A stretch of 64,000 nucleotides of DNA from Actinocrispum wychmicini. Lineage in GTDB: Bacteria; Actinomycetota; Actinomycetes; Mycobacteriales; Pseudonocardiaceae. The stretch's first letter is position 1, and each line of letters begins with the position of its first letter. This document shows, in pieces, positions 24,446-33,942 of the stretch. The DNA lies in NCBI RefSeq assembly GCF_004345645.1, contig NZ_SLWS01000005.1, forward strand, positions 248,001 to 312,000. The letters are read 5' to 3'. A program made the position numbers and the translations under genes. The notes under the pieces were generated by a model. That model made no database searches. It saw only the letters and a program-made list of their open reading frames with translations, and was not told where the DNA came from.

Positions 24446-24988
24446 GTGCCCAAGAAGACCGACACCCGCGAGCGGGTGCTGCGCACCGCGGCTGTCCTGT
24501 TCCGCACCCAGGGATACCACGCCACCGGCCTCAACCAGGTCCTCGCCGAGGGCGGTGCCCCGAAGGGCTCGCTGTACTTCCACTTCCCCGGCGGCAAGGA
24601 GCAGCTGGCGGTCGAGTCGCTGCGGCTGTCGGCGGCGGAGTTCCAGGCCGAGCTCCGCGCGGCCGGGTCGATCGAAGCCGCGCTGGAGGCGCTCGCCCAG
24701 CTACTGGTGGCGTCCGACTTCCGGGAAGGCTGCCCGATCGCGACGGTCGCGCTCGACGTCGTCAACGAGAACGACCAGATCCGTCAGGCGTGCGCCGAGG
24801 CGTACGCCGGCTGGACCGACCTGATCATGGAGTTCCTTACCCGCCAACGAGTTCCGGGCGCAGCCGACCTGGCGACCGTGGTGCTCGCGGCGATCGAGGG
24901 CGCGTTGCTGTTGGCCAGGACGCGCCGGGACCTGACGCCGTTACGTCAGGTCGCGGCCCACATCCAGACGTTGCTTCCAAAGGAGTGA
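24446..24988 (+). CDS. TetR-family regulator, LmrA/YxaF subgroup
   Basis: 180 residues, GTG 24446, apparently leaderless. The N-terminal HTH is typical of the group: RERVLRTAAVLFRTQGYHATGLNQVL then KGSLYFHFPGGKEQL. The C-terminal part has SDFREGCPIATVALD, which marks the LmrA/YxaF ligand domain. It probably represses itself and the metallo-hydrolase gene 2 nt downstream through the box overlapping its own promoter. Confidence 0.92.
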   Translation: MPKKTDTRERVLRTAAVLFRTQGYHATGLNQVLAEGGAPKGSLYFHFPGGKEQLAVESLRLSAAEFQAELRAAGSIEAALEALAQLLVASDFREGCPIATVALDVVNENDQIRQACAEAYAGWTDLIMEFLTRQRVPGAADLATVVLAAIEGALLLARTRRDLTPLRQVAAHIQTLLPKE

Positions 24989-24990
24989 CC

Positions 24991-25809
24991 ATGCGCGTTC
25001 ACCATCTGAACTGCGGCACGATGCGTCCGTTGGGCGGCAGGCTGCTCGACGGTTCGTCCGGGTACCTGGGGCGCGGCCGGATGGTCTGCCACTGCCTGCT
25101 CGTCGAAACCGAGTCCGACGGTCTGGTCCTGGTGGACTCCGGGCTTGGTGTGGCGGACGTGACGAACCCGCGCGGCTCCCTCCCGACGCAGTTCATGCTG
25201 CTCACGAACCCCGTGCGGGACATCGAGGAAACGGCTGTGCGCCAGGTGATCCGGCTCGGGTACAAACCCGAGGACGTGCGGCACATCCTGCTCACCCACA
25301 TGGACCTGGACCACGCCGGCGGGGTGCGCGACTTCCCGAACGCCAAGGTGCACGTGTACGCCGAGGAGTTGCGTAACGCCCAGGCGCAGGCCAATGCGGC
25401 GGACCGGATGCGGTTCCGCACGGTCCAGTGGTCGGAGGCGGACTTCGAGACGTACGAAGCCGATGGCGACGCCTGGTTCGGGTTCGAGGCGGTCCGCAAC
25501 CTCAAGGGCCTGCCGCCCGAGATCCTGATCGTGCCACTGGCCGGGCACACCAAGGGGCACGCCGGAATCGCGGTCGACACCGGGGAGAAATGGTTGCTGC
25601 ACTGCGGCGACGCCTATTTCTTCCGTGGCGAGATGAATCCGGCCCAGCCGCACTGCACACCGCTGCTGCGGGTGTTTCAGAACGTGGTGCAGACCGACCG
25701 CGGCCGCCGGCTCGCCAATCAGGACCGGCTTCGGTCGCTGGTCCGGGAGCACGGGGACCGGGTCGAGGTGTTCAGCGCGCACGACTCGGCCGAGCTGGCT
25801 CGGTACTGA
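24991..25809 (+). CDS. Metallo-beta-lactamase-fold hydrolase (lactonase-like)
   Basis: 272 residues, ATG 24991 with AAAGGAG 6 nt upstream. Zinc motif THMDLDHAGG (HxxxDH form) is at about residues 104-113, a further ligand in AGHTKGHAG, and the Asp in LLHCGDAYFF. Membership is closest to the quorum-quenching lactonase/glyoxalase-like branch by the form of this motif, but the substrate is not fixed. It is in an operon with the LmrA-type repressor, so the substrate or a relative may be the inducer (inference). Confidence 0.88.
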   Translation: MRVHHLNCGTMRPLGGRLLDGSSGYLGRGRMVCHCLLVETESDGLVLVDSGLGVADVTNPRGSLPTQFMLLTNPVRDIEETAVRQVIRLGYKPEDVRHILLTHMDLDHAGGVRDFPNAKVHVYAEELRNAQAQANAADRMRFRTVQWSEADFETYEADGDAWFGFEAVRNLKGLPPEILIVPLAGHTKGHAGIAVDTGEKWLLHCGDAYFFRGEMNPAQPHCTPLLRVFQNVVQTDRGRRLANQDRLRSLVREHGDRVEVFSAHDSAELARY

Positions 25810-25950
25810 TCGGAGATATGACCGATTTCAGTCCGTTCTGGACATGGTGCTGGACAGCGCTCGGGGCACCCGTCCTGACCTGCGGGCTCGTGATGTTCTG
25901 GCCGAAAGTACGGCGCCGACGTGGAGACTTCCCTAGTACGGTGTCCCATC

Positions 25951-27201
25951 GTGACAGTGACAAACCAGCCCCCTGCGGGGGCTCCCACCCCCACCGCCGC
26001 TATCACGGGTGGATACGTCGTTCCGGTCAAAGGTGACCCCATCGCGGGCGGCACCGTGCTGGTCGAGAACGGGAAGATCGTCGCGGTGGGCGCGGACGCG
26101 GACGTGGACGTCCCCGACGACGCCGAGATCGTCGACGCGGCGGGGCTGTGGGTCCTGCCGGGGTTCGTGGAGGCGCACGGCCATGCCGGCGTCGGTGAGG
26201 AGGGCATCGGCTGGGAAGGCCGGGACTACAACGAGATGACCGACCCGAACGGCGCCCGGCTGCGGGCGGTCGACGGGATCAACCCGGACGACCAGGGCTT
26301 CCGCGACGCCTTGGCGGGCGGCGTCACGACCATGGTCTGCAAACCGGGCTCGGGCAACCCGATCGGCGGGCAGACGGCGGCCGTGAAGATGTGGGGCCGG
26401 ACCGTGGAGGACATTCTCCTCAAGGCCCCGTGCAGCATGAAGAGCGCGCTGGGGGAGAACCCGAAGCGGGTGTACGGCGAGCAGAAGAAACTCCCGTCGA
26501 CCCGGCTGGGGGTCGCCGCGGTCATCCGGGACGCCTTCGTCAAGACCCAGGACTACCTCGCCAAACGCGCGAACGCCGCTGAAGAGGGAAAGCCGTTCGA
26601 GCGGGACACCACCCTTGAGGGCCTCGCGCTGGTCCTCGACGGCACCATCCCGTGGTGTCAGCACAGCCACCGCGCCGACGACATCGTGACAGCCATCAGG
26701 CTCGCGGACGAGTTCGGCTACAAACTGGTGGTCAACCACGGCACCGAGGGGCACCTGATCGCGGACACCCTGGCCGAACGGGACATCCCGGTGATCATCG
26801 GCCCGTTGTTCACCAGCCGCTCGAAGGTGGAGGTGAACCGTCGGTCGTTGCGCAACCCGGGCATTCTGGCCAGGGCCGGGGTGAAGATCGCGATCACCAC
26901 CGACCACCCGGTTGTCCCGATCGACTTCCTGGTGCACCAGGCGACCCTGTCGGTGAAGGAGGGCCTGGACACCGACACGGCACTGCGGTCGATCACCCTC
27001 AACCCGGCCGAGATCCTGGGGCTGGACGACCGGGTCGGCGCGCTGGCGCCGGGGCTCGACGCGGACATCGTGCTGTGGTCGGGGGATCCGCTGGACGTGA
27101 TGAGCCGGGCGCTGCGGGTCTTCGTCGAGGGCGAAGAGGTGTACCACTTCGACGAGGCCACCGGCGAAGGGGTCACCAAGAGCCCCTGGTACAGCGAGTA
27201 G
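25951..27201 (+). CDS. Amidohydrolase of the metal-dependent hydrolase superfamily
   Basis: 416 residues from GTG 25951; GTG 25957 and a longer GTG at 25921 are other options, none with a good ribosome site. The metal-binding HxH is in GFVEAHGHAGVGEEG, later His ligands in HSHRADD and VNHGTEGHL, and Asp in TTDHPVVP, as in imidazolonepropionase-like amidohydrolases. The N-terminus is unusual: it is encoded by repeat copy B and reads NQPPAGAPTPTAA before the conserved ITGGYVVPVKG. The repeat may have replaced or extended the native start. Substrate unknown. Confidence 0.85.
   Translation: MTVTNQPPAGAPTPTAAITGGYVVPVKGDPIAGGTVLVENGKIVAVGADADVDVPDDAEIVDAAGLWVLPGFVEAHGHAGVGEEGIGWEGRDYNEMTDPNGARLRAVDGINPDDQGFRDALAGGVTTMVCKPGSGNPIGGQTAAVKMWGRTVEDILLKAPCSMKSALGENPKRVYGEQKKLPSTRLGVAAVIRDAFVKTQDYLAKRANAAEEGKPFERDTTLEGLALVLDGTIPWCQHSHRADDIVTAIRLADEFGYKLVVNHGTEGHLIADTLAERDIPVIIGPLFTSRSKVEVNRRSLRNPGILARAGVKIAITTDHPVVPIDFLVHQATLSVKEGLDTDTALRSITLNPAEILGLDDRVGALAPGLDADIVLWSGDPLDVMSRALRVFVEGEEVYHFDEATGEGVTKSPWYSE
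25964..25997 (-). repeat. 34-bp hairpin-forming dispersed repeat, copy B
   Basis: Exact reverse complement of 12417-12450 (34/34). It lies in the first codons of the amidohydrolase gene, giving PPAGAPTPTA in frame. Contains the AGCCCCC-TGC-GGGGGCT hairpin. Confidence 0.9.
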
Positions 27202-27206
27202 GGCAC

Positions 27207-27232
27207 GGGTCGGGCTGGGCACAGCCCGACCC
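27207..27232. terminator. Hairpin terminator between convergent genes
   Basis: Perfect 11-bp stem GGGTCGGGCTG / CAGCCCGACCC with a GGCA tetraloop. It lies between the amidohydrolase stop (27201) and the acyl-CoA dehydrogenase stop (27238) and can serve both strands. Confidence 0.8.
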
Positions 27233-27237
27233 GAACC

Positions 27238-28386
27238 TCACACCGTGCGCAGTTCCCTGGCGATGACCATTCGCTGGATCTGGTTGGTGCCCTCGAAGAT
27301 CTGCGGCACCTTGGCCTCCCGCATGTACCGCTCCACCGGGAAGTCCTTTGTGTACCCGGCGCCACCGAGGACCTGGACCGCGTCCGTGGTCACCTTCATG
27401 GCCGCGTCGGTCGCGACCAGCTTGGCCACCGACGACTGGCGTTTGAACGGCATGCCGCGGTCGCGTCGGCGGGCCGCGTCCAGGTAGGTGGCGCGGGCCG
27501 AGTCGACCGCCGCGGCCATGTCCGCGAGCAGGAACTCCAGGCCCTGGAACTCGATGATGGGTTTGCCGAACTGGCTGCGTTGCTTGGCGTACGCCACCGC
27601 TTCGTCCAGAGCGGCCTGCGCCAGCCCGACCGCGCACGCGGCGATCCCCAGCCGGCCGGAGCTCAACGCGGTCAACGCGAGCTTCAGGCCGTCGCCCTCG
27701 GCGCCGATGCGGCGGGTCGCCGGGACCCGGGCGCCGTCGAAGATCATCTGGGTGGTGGTCGACCCGGTCATGCCCATCTTGCGTTCCGGCGCGCCGGCCG
27801 TCAGGCCAGGGGTGTCCGCGGGCACGAGGAGGCAGCTGACACCCCGGCCGCCGTCCGGCGACGTACGGACCATCGTGGTGTAGAAGTCCGCCTCACCGCC
27901 GTGCGTGATCCACGCCTTCGTGCCGGTCACGACGTAGTCCGTGCCGTCCTTCGTGGCCCGCGTGACCAGGGCCGCGGCGTCGGAACCCGCGCCCGTCTCG
28001 GACAGGGCGTACGCCCCGAGCAGGTCGCCGCCGAGCATGCCGGGCAGCCACTCGGCGCGCTGTTCGTCAGTGCCGTGTTCGGCCAGCGCGTAGCAGGACA
28101 TGGTGTGCACGGACAGGCCGACGCCGACGGTCAGCCAGGCGGCCGCGATCTCCTCAAGGACCTGTAGGTACACCTCGTAGCCGACGCCGCCGCCGCCGCC
28201 GTACCGCTCCGGGTAGGGCAGGCCGAGCAGGCCGCTTCGGCCGAGCAGCCGGAACTGTTCACGGGGGAAACGCTCCTTTTCCTCGTACTCGCCGGCCAGC
28301 GGGGCGAGTTCCTGGGTGGCGATGTCCCGGGCCAAGGCGATGAGGTCCTCCGCCTCGGTGTCCGGGAGCAGACGTTCGACTGTCAT
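27238..28386 (-). CDS. Acyl-CoA dehydrogenase
   Basis: 382 residues from ATG 28386, preferred because GGAG lies 8 nt upstream; a start at 28428 would add 14 residues. FAD-linked alpha-beta dehydrogenation of acyl-CoA. Signatures: ALSETGAGSD, TGTKAWITHGG, RSQFGKPIIEFQGLEFLLAD, and the catalytic Glu region PQIFEGTNQIQRM near the C-terminus. Family-normal length. Single gene, divergent from the PfkB kinase. Chain-length preference cannot be read from sequence. Confidence 0.94.
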   Translation of the reverse strand: MTVERLLPDTEAEDLIALARDIATQELAPLAGEYEEKERFPREQFRLLGRSGLLGLPYPERYGGGGGVGYEVYLQVLEEIAAAWLTVGVGLSVHTMSCYALAEHGTDEQRAEWLPGMLGGDLLGAYALSETGAGSDAAALVTRATKDGTDYVVTGTKAWITHGGEADFYTTMVRTSPDGGRGVSCLLVPADTPGLTAGAPERKMGMTGSTTTQMIFDGARVPATRRIGAEGDGLKLALTALSSGRLGIAACAVGLAQAALDEAVAYAKQRSQFGKPIIEFQGLEFLLADMAAAVDSARATYLDAARRRDRGMPFKRQSSVAKLVATDAAMKVTTDAVQVLGGAGYTKDFPVERYMREAKVPQIFEGTNQIQRMVIARELRTV

Positions 28387-28430
28387 CGCGGGTTCTCCGT
28401 CATCAACAGTGCTGAAGGACCAGGTCACAT

Positions 28431-28436
28431 TACTAT
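28431..28436 (+). promoter_or_regulatory. Leaderless -10 box of the PfkB kinase gene
   Basis: TACTAT lies 7 nt before GTG 28444, with no ribosome site in between. Fits a transcript starting at the GTG. Confidence 0.5.
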
Positions 28437-28443
28437 TCCCGGC

Positions 28444-29346
28444 GTGATCGTCGTCGGTGGTGAAGCTCTGGTGGACCTGGTGCCGTCGAAGGTCGAGCCC
28501 GGGTCCTTGCGGCCCGCGCTCGGCGGCGGGCCCTACAACGTCGCGGTGGCGGCCGGGCGGCTCGGTGTGCCGACCGCGTTCCTGTCAAGGATCTCCGAAG
28601 ACGACTTCGGCGACCGGCTGGTCCAGCGGCTGGTCGACTCCACTGTGGACATCACGTACGTGCAGCGCGGGCCCGAGCCGACCACGCTGGCGGTGGCCGG
28701 GATCGGCCCGGACGGCGGCGCCAGGTACACGTTCTACGCCGAGGGCACGGCCGACCGGCTGTTCCGCGCCCCCGAGGTGCTGCCGGCCATGTCGATCCTG
28801 TCGCTGGGCACGTTGTCCCTGGTCCTGGAGCCGGGCGCGAGCGCGTACGAGGACGTGATGCGTCGCGCGAACGTGCTGACGGTGCTCGACCCGAACATCC
28901 GGCCGGTGCTGATCGCCGACCCGGCCGCCTACCGGGCCCGGTTCAAGCGGTGGCTGCCGGATGTGGGGTTGCTGAAGCTGTCCGAGGAGGACGCCGCCTG
29001 GATCGCCGAGGGCGACCCGGTCGAGGCCGCGATGGCGTGGCCCTGCCCGACCGTGATCACGCGGGGTGGCGCCGGGCTGAGCGTTGTCACCGGTGCGGGT
29101 GAACTTGTCGAAGTTCCGGCGGCGCCCACGACGGTGGTGGACACGATCGGCGCGGGCGACACCGTGCACGGCGCACTGCTGGCGTGGCTGCATACAGAAG
29201 ACATCAAGTCGGTCGAACAACTGCGCGGGCTGGATGCAAACTCCTGGCGGGAAGCGTTGCGATACGCCGGGGCCGCGGCGGCGATAACCGTGTCCCGCGC
29301 GGGTGCCGAACCGCCGTTCGCGGCCGAACTCGTGATCGGCATCTGA
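28444..29346 (+). CDS. PfkB-family carbohydrate kinase (fructokinase-like)
   Basis: 300 residues, GTG 28444. ATP-dependent sugar phosphorylation. N-terminal GEALVDLVP and the PfkB signature 1 region (GGGPYNVAVAAGRLG), DPNIRPVLI in the middle and the catalytic anion-hole motif DTIGAGDTVHGALLAW near residue 238 are all present. Best fit is the fructokinase branch, but ribokinase-type or other sugars are possible. Monocistronic, leaderless. Confidence 0.9.
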   Translation: MIVVGGEALVDLVPSKVEPGSLRPALGGGPYNVAVAAGRLGVPTAFLSRISEDDFGDRLVQRLVDSTVDITYVQRGPEPTTLAVAGIGPDGGARYTFYAEGTADRLFRAPEVLPAMSILSLGTLSLVLEPGASAYEDVMRRANVLTVLDPNIRPVLIADPAAYRARFKRWLPDVGLLKLSEEDAAWIAEGDPVEAAMAWPCPTVITRGGAGLSVVTGAGELVEVPAAPTTVVDTIGAGDTVHGALLAWLHTEDIKSVEQLRGLDANSWREALRYAGAAAAITVSRAGAEPPFAAELVIGI

Positions 29347-29551
29347 ATCGTTCTGTGAATCGATGTGAGAAGCGTCCCACCAGCGTGTCTTACCTTACGC
29401 CGCACTGTGCGATTCGCGTTCGGCGCACTAGCGTTGGTGCTTGACAGGACCCCAATGGGGCGGTGCTGCGGTGCGGCGATCATCACGACCGGTACGCACG
29501 TGGCCTGATCCGCCAGATCCACCGCCCTGACCGATCGGGAGAGGGACGTTC

Positions 29552-30868
<1,317 letters not shown>

Positions 30869-30870
30869 GT

Positions 30871-30918
30871 CCTCGTGAGTGGTTTGGTGGGTTGGAACGC
30901 GCCAAACCACTCACGAGG
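30871..30918. terminator. Long perfect-stem bidirectional terminator, gltA / ABC permease
   Basis: Seventeen-bp perfect stem (CCTCGTGAGTGGTTTGG and complement) with a 14-nt loop. It starts 2 nt after the gltA stop, and its distal arm includes the stop codon and last codons of the permease gene on the other strand. Confidence 0.85.
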
Positions 30919-32149
30919 TGAGGCCGATGGCGTCCCGTAGGCGGACGCGGCTTCCGGTGCGCAGCACCGCGTTGCGGTAGATCCGGCCGCCGATCCAGGC
31001 CACCAGGGCGATTCCGCCGAGGGTGAGCAGGATCGCCGCCACCTGCAACCAGATCGGGGCCACGCCGAGCGCGGTCAGGCCGGGCATCAGGATCGGCGCG
31101 AACGGCGGCAGCATCGCCATCACCGTGGTGAGCGTGCCGGAGCTGTTGCCGATCAGCAGGTTGATGCTGAAGATGAAGCCGATCACGATCACCAGGAGGA
31201 CCGGGGTGAGCACGCCCTGGGCGTCCTCCTGGCGGGACACGAGTGAGCCGACCGCGGCGAAGATGGTGGCGTAGAAGAAGAATCCCAGCAGATACCACAG
31301 CACGCCGGTGAGTAGCCCGCCGACCGCGGCGCCGCTGATGGTGAGCACCCCGCTGGCCGTCCCGACGATCAGCCCGACCAGGCCGATGGCCGTGAACTGG
31401 ACCAGCCCGACCAGTCCGAGCCCGAGTACCTTGCCGCTGAGCAGCTGCCACGGCCGCAGGGTGGCGAGCAGGATTTCCACCACCCGGCTGGACTTCTCCT
31501 CGATCACGCCCTGCGCGACGGTCTGGCCGTAGATCATCAACGCCATGTAGAGCAGGATCGCGATCACCAGGCCGATGCCGAGGCGTTGGCCGTTCTCCCC
31601 GCTCTTCGGGTCCAGCGGGACGACCGTCACGTGCTGCTGGGCGGCGGCGGCCATGGCGCTCTTGTAGTCGAACGTCCGAGGGTCCACGTCCTGCAGGCCG
31701 CTGGCCAGCGCCGCGCTGAGACTCTGCTCCCGGACCAGGGAGTTGAGCGTGCTCAACAGTTCGGGGCCGAGCTTGCCGGGGTCCTTGACCGCGACGCTGA
31801 GCGAACCGACCGGGCCGTACACGGACGCGTCCAGGTTGCCGCCGCGCACCTTCTGGTCGCCCTCGGCCTGGTCGGCGATCTCGACGATCTGCACGTTGCT
31901 GTTGAGGGCGCGGACGGACGCCTGGATCTGCGGCCCCAGCGCGGTCGCCTGGCCGGTCAGCCCGACCTTGCTCGTCCCCTTGCCGCCGATGGATCCGCTC
32001 TGCAGCAGCATGAACACACCGAGCACCAGAATGGACACCACGGTGCTGATCAGAAACGCCCGGGTGCGCAGCCGGGTGTTCAGCTCCCGGCCGGCCACCA
32101 GGAGCACTGCATGCATCGGCCTCACGCCTGGGGTCATCTTGGTGCTCAA
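30911..32149 (-). CDS. ABC-2 type permease, NatB-like
   Basis: 412 residues from TTG 32149, which overlaps the ATPase stop as TTGA; ATG 32137 and 32116 are alternatives. An N-terminal membrane helix (residues about 30-47) is followed by a roughly 140-residue extracytoplasmic part and then five or six C-terminal helices (for example VIAILLYMALMIYG). The VEEKSSRVVEILLATLRPWQLLSGKVLG loop is the NatB/ABC2 signature. It likely exports sodium or a small toxic compound with the adjacent ATPase. Its last codons lie in the gltA terminator. Confidence 0.9.
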   Translation of the reverse strand: MSTKMTPGVRPMHAVLLVAGRELNTRLRTRAFLISTVVSILVLGVFMLLQSGSIGGKGTSKVGLTGQATALGPQIQASVRALNSNVQIVEIADQAEGDQKVRGGNLDASVYGPVGSLSVAVKDPGKLGPELLSTLNSLVREQSLSAALASGLQDVDPRTFDYKSAMAAAAQQHVTVVPLDPKSGENGQRLGIGLVIAILLYMALMIYGQTVAQGVIEEKSSRVVEILLATLRPWQLLSGKVLGLGLVGLVQFTAIGLVGLIVGTASGVLTISGAAVGGLLTGVLWYLLGFFFYATIFAAVGSLVSRQEDAQGVLTPVLLVIVIGFIFSINLLIGNSSGTLTTVMAMLPPFAPILMPGLTALGVAPIWLQVAAILLTLGGIALVAWIGGRIYRNAVLRTGSRVRLRDAIGLTS

Positions 32150-33057
32150 CGGACGTTCCCCTCATGCACGACATTCCGGAACAGTTCGGTGAGCGCCAGC
32201 CTACGTCGGCTGAATTCTCGCACCGGCCCGGTGGCCAGTGCCTTGGCCAGGATCTCCTGGTCGTCCACCCAGTCCTCGACCCGGAGCGCCACCCGGCCAT
32301 CCTCTTCGGACATCACGGTGACGCCGGTGATGTCGGCCGCCCACCCGAGCGGCGCGGCGGGCGCGTGCACCACTAACTCCGTTGGCGCGCCGGAACGCAG
32401 TTCGTCCACGGTCCCGCAGGCGACCATTTTCCCCTTGTTCACGATCCCGACCCGGTCGCAGAGCCGTTCGACCAGGTCGAGCTGGTGGCTGGAGAACACC
32501 ACCGGGATGCCGGCCGCGGTCTTCTCCTTGAGTACCTGGCTCATCACGTCCACCGCGACCGGGTCGAGCCCGGAGAACGGCTCGTCCAGCACCAGCACGT
32601 CCGGGGCGTGCACGAGCGCGGCGGCCAGCTGGACGCGTTGCTGGTTGCCCAGGCTGAGCTTCTGCACCTCGTCGGTCCGCCGGGCGCGCAGGTCCAGCCG
32701 GGTGATCCACTCCTCGGCCGCGCGGTGCGCGTCGCCGGTGGCCAAGCCGTGCAGCTTGGCCAGGTAGACCAGCTGGTCCAGTACCTTCATCTTCGGGTAC
32801 AGGCCGCGTTCCTCAGGCATGTACCCGAATCTGCGCCGCATGTCGAGTGTGATCGGCTGACCGCCCCAGCGCACTTCGCCCGCGTCGGCGGCGAGCACAC
32901 CGAGGGCGATGCGCATGGTGGTCGTCTTGCCGGCGCCGTTGCTGCCGACGAACCCGAACAGTTCACCCGGCCGGACCTCGAACGTCATGTCCGACAGGGC
33001 GACGACGTCGCCATAGCGCTTGGAGACGCTGTCGATCTCCAGTCCCGCTTGAGGCAC
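32146..33057 (-). CDS. ABC transporter ATP-binding protein, NatA-like
   Basis: 303 residues, GTG 33057. Walker A GSNGAGKTTT, signature LSLGNQQRVQLAAAL (the LSLGNQQR variant seen in NatA), Walker B VLVLDEPFSGLDP and the H-loop SSHQLDLVERL are intact. A C-terminal domain of about 80 residues follows. Two-gene operon with the NatB-like permease. Confidence 0.92.
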   Translation of the reverse strand: MPQAGLEIDSVSKRYGDVVALSDMTFEVRPGELFGFVGSNGAGKTTTMRIALGVLAADAGEVRWGGQPITLDMRRRFGYMPEERGLYPKMKVLDQLVYLAKLHGLATGDAHRAAEEWITRLDLRARRTDEVQKLSLGNQQRVQLAAALVHAPDVLVLDEPFSGLDPVAVDVMSQVLKEKTAAGIPVVFSSHQLDLVERLCDRVGIVNKGKMVACGTVDELRSGAPTELVVHAPAAPLGWAADITGVTVMSEEDGRVALRVEDWVDDQEILAKALATGPVREFSRRRLALTELFRNVVHEGNVR

Positions 33058-33171
33058 TATCGATCCTTCCTCGCCGCACGTGTCCCCACGAGTATCCAGG
33101 CTGCTCCGCCGGGCCCGCGCGGCGGATGTCTCGACTCGGTCACTTTGCCGCGAACAGCACGTGCGTCGGCT

Positions 33172-33177
33172 TAGATT
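33172..33177 (+). promoter_or_regulatory. Leaderless -10 box of the EbfC/EspC/WXG operon
   Basis: TAGATT stands 6 nt before ATG 33184, with no ribosome site. No recognisable -35. Confidence 0.5.
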
Positions 33178-33183
33178 CGGCCA

Positions 33184-33618
33184 ATGATCCAGGACGGACC
33201 ATCAGAGCAATGGATCGCGCAGTACGACGAGACGCTCAAACAGGCCGCGGCCGACGCCCAGGCGACCGACCTGGCGCTGCGGCAGGTCGGCGGGGCGGCG
33301 ACGTCACCGGACGGTGAGGTCGTGGTCCGGGTGAACGCCAGTGGCGCCACCACGGACCTGGTGCTCCGCCCTGGCGTGCGGGGGCTGGAGCCGGAACAGC
33401 TGGCCCGGCTGATCCTCCGGACCACCCAGCAGGCCCAGGCCGACGTGGGCCAGAAGGTCGTCGAGACCATGCGCGAGTTCCTCGGCGAGGGTGACGCCCT
33501 CGAGTTCGTGAAGAGCCAGGTGCCCGTTGTGCCCGAGCCGGTCGAGGAACCGATCGGCCGGCGCGACGACCGCGCCGACGACGACTACTTCGACAATCCA
33601 CCTGACTTGATCAAGTAG
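33184..33618 (+). CDS. YbaB/EbfC-family DNA-binding protein, type VII-associated type
   Basis: 144 residues. Residues 1-105 follow the EbfC fold: an N-terminal helix, strands with SPDGEVVVRVNASGATTDLVL, then a long helix (EQLARLILRTTQQAQADVGQKVVETM). The acidic C-terminal tail (DDRADDDYFDNPPD) is typical of the actinobacterial paralogues that precede EspC/WXG genes. Role: nucleoid-binding protein or a chaperone-like partner of the secretion substrates; not settled for this subgroup. First of three genes, apparently leaderless. Confidence 0.85.
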   Translation: MIQDGPSEQWIAQYDETLKQAAADAQATDLALRQVGGAATSPDGEVVVRVNASGATTDLVLRPGVRGLEPEQLARLILRTTQQAQADVGQKVVETMREFLGEGDALEFVKSQVPVVPEPVEEPIGRRDDRADDDYFDNPPDLIK

Positions 33619-33627
33619 GGGGTGCTG

Positions 33628-33942
33628 ATGTCTGAATCCTTCGACTTACGGATAGACCAGCTGCTCAAGCACGCGGACACGGTGGCCGGCCTGGCCAACG
33701 ACGCGCGCGCGGCGGCCACGGCCGCGCAGGCGGCGTTGAGCGGTGACGCGTTCGGCGTCATCGGCCAGTTCCTCGCGGCGTTGCTGCTCCAGGCGACGGG
33801 CGAGGCCAAGAACGGCATGACCAAGGCGGCACAGACCATTTCGGACGTCAACACCGGCCTGTTGTCGACCGTCAAGGCGTACCAGGACACCGACAACAAG
33901 CACGCGAACGTGTTCGGCCGCATCAAAGGGGGGTCGGAGTGA
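33628..33942 (+). CDS. EspC-like small secreted/chaperone-type helical protein
   Basis: 104 residues from ATG 33628, with AGGGGG 5 nt upstream (a GTG at 33622 is also in frame). All-helical, Ala-rich, about the size of EspC and WXG100 proteins: LRIDQLLKHADTVAGLANDARAAATAAQ, a turn at LSGDAFGVIGQF, then a second amphipathic helix ending in KHANVFGRI. The FGVIG turn matches the EspC (DUF2580) pattern. Likely partners the next protein as a type VII secretion heterodimer. Overlaps it by GTGA. Confidence 0.75.
   Translation: MSESFDLRIDQLLKHADTVAGLANDARAAATAAQAALSGDAFGVIGQFLAALLLQATGEAKNGMTKAAQTISDVNTGLLSTVKAYQDTDNKHANVFGRIKGGSE

Noticed and set aside
29347..29551. Classical promoter for gltA at TTGACA 29441
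   Set aside because: No acceptable -10 hexamer at 16-19 nt; kept only as a remark.
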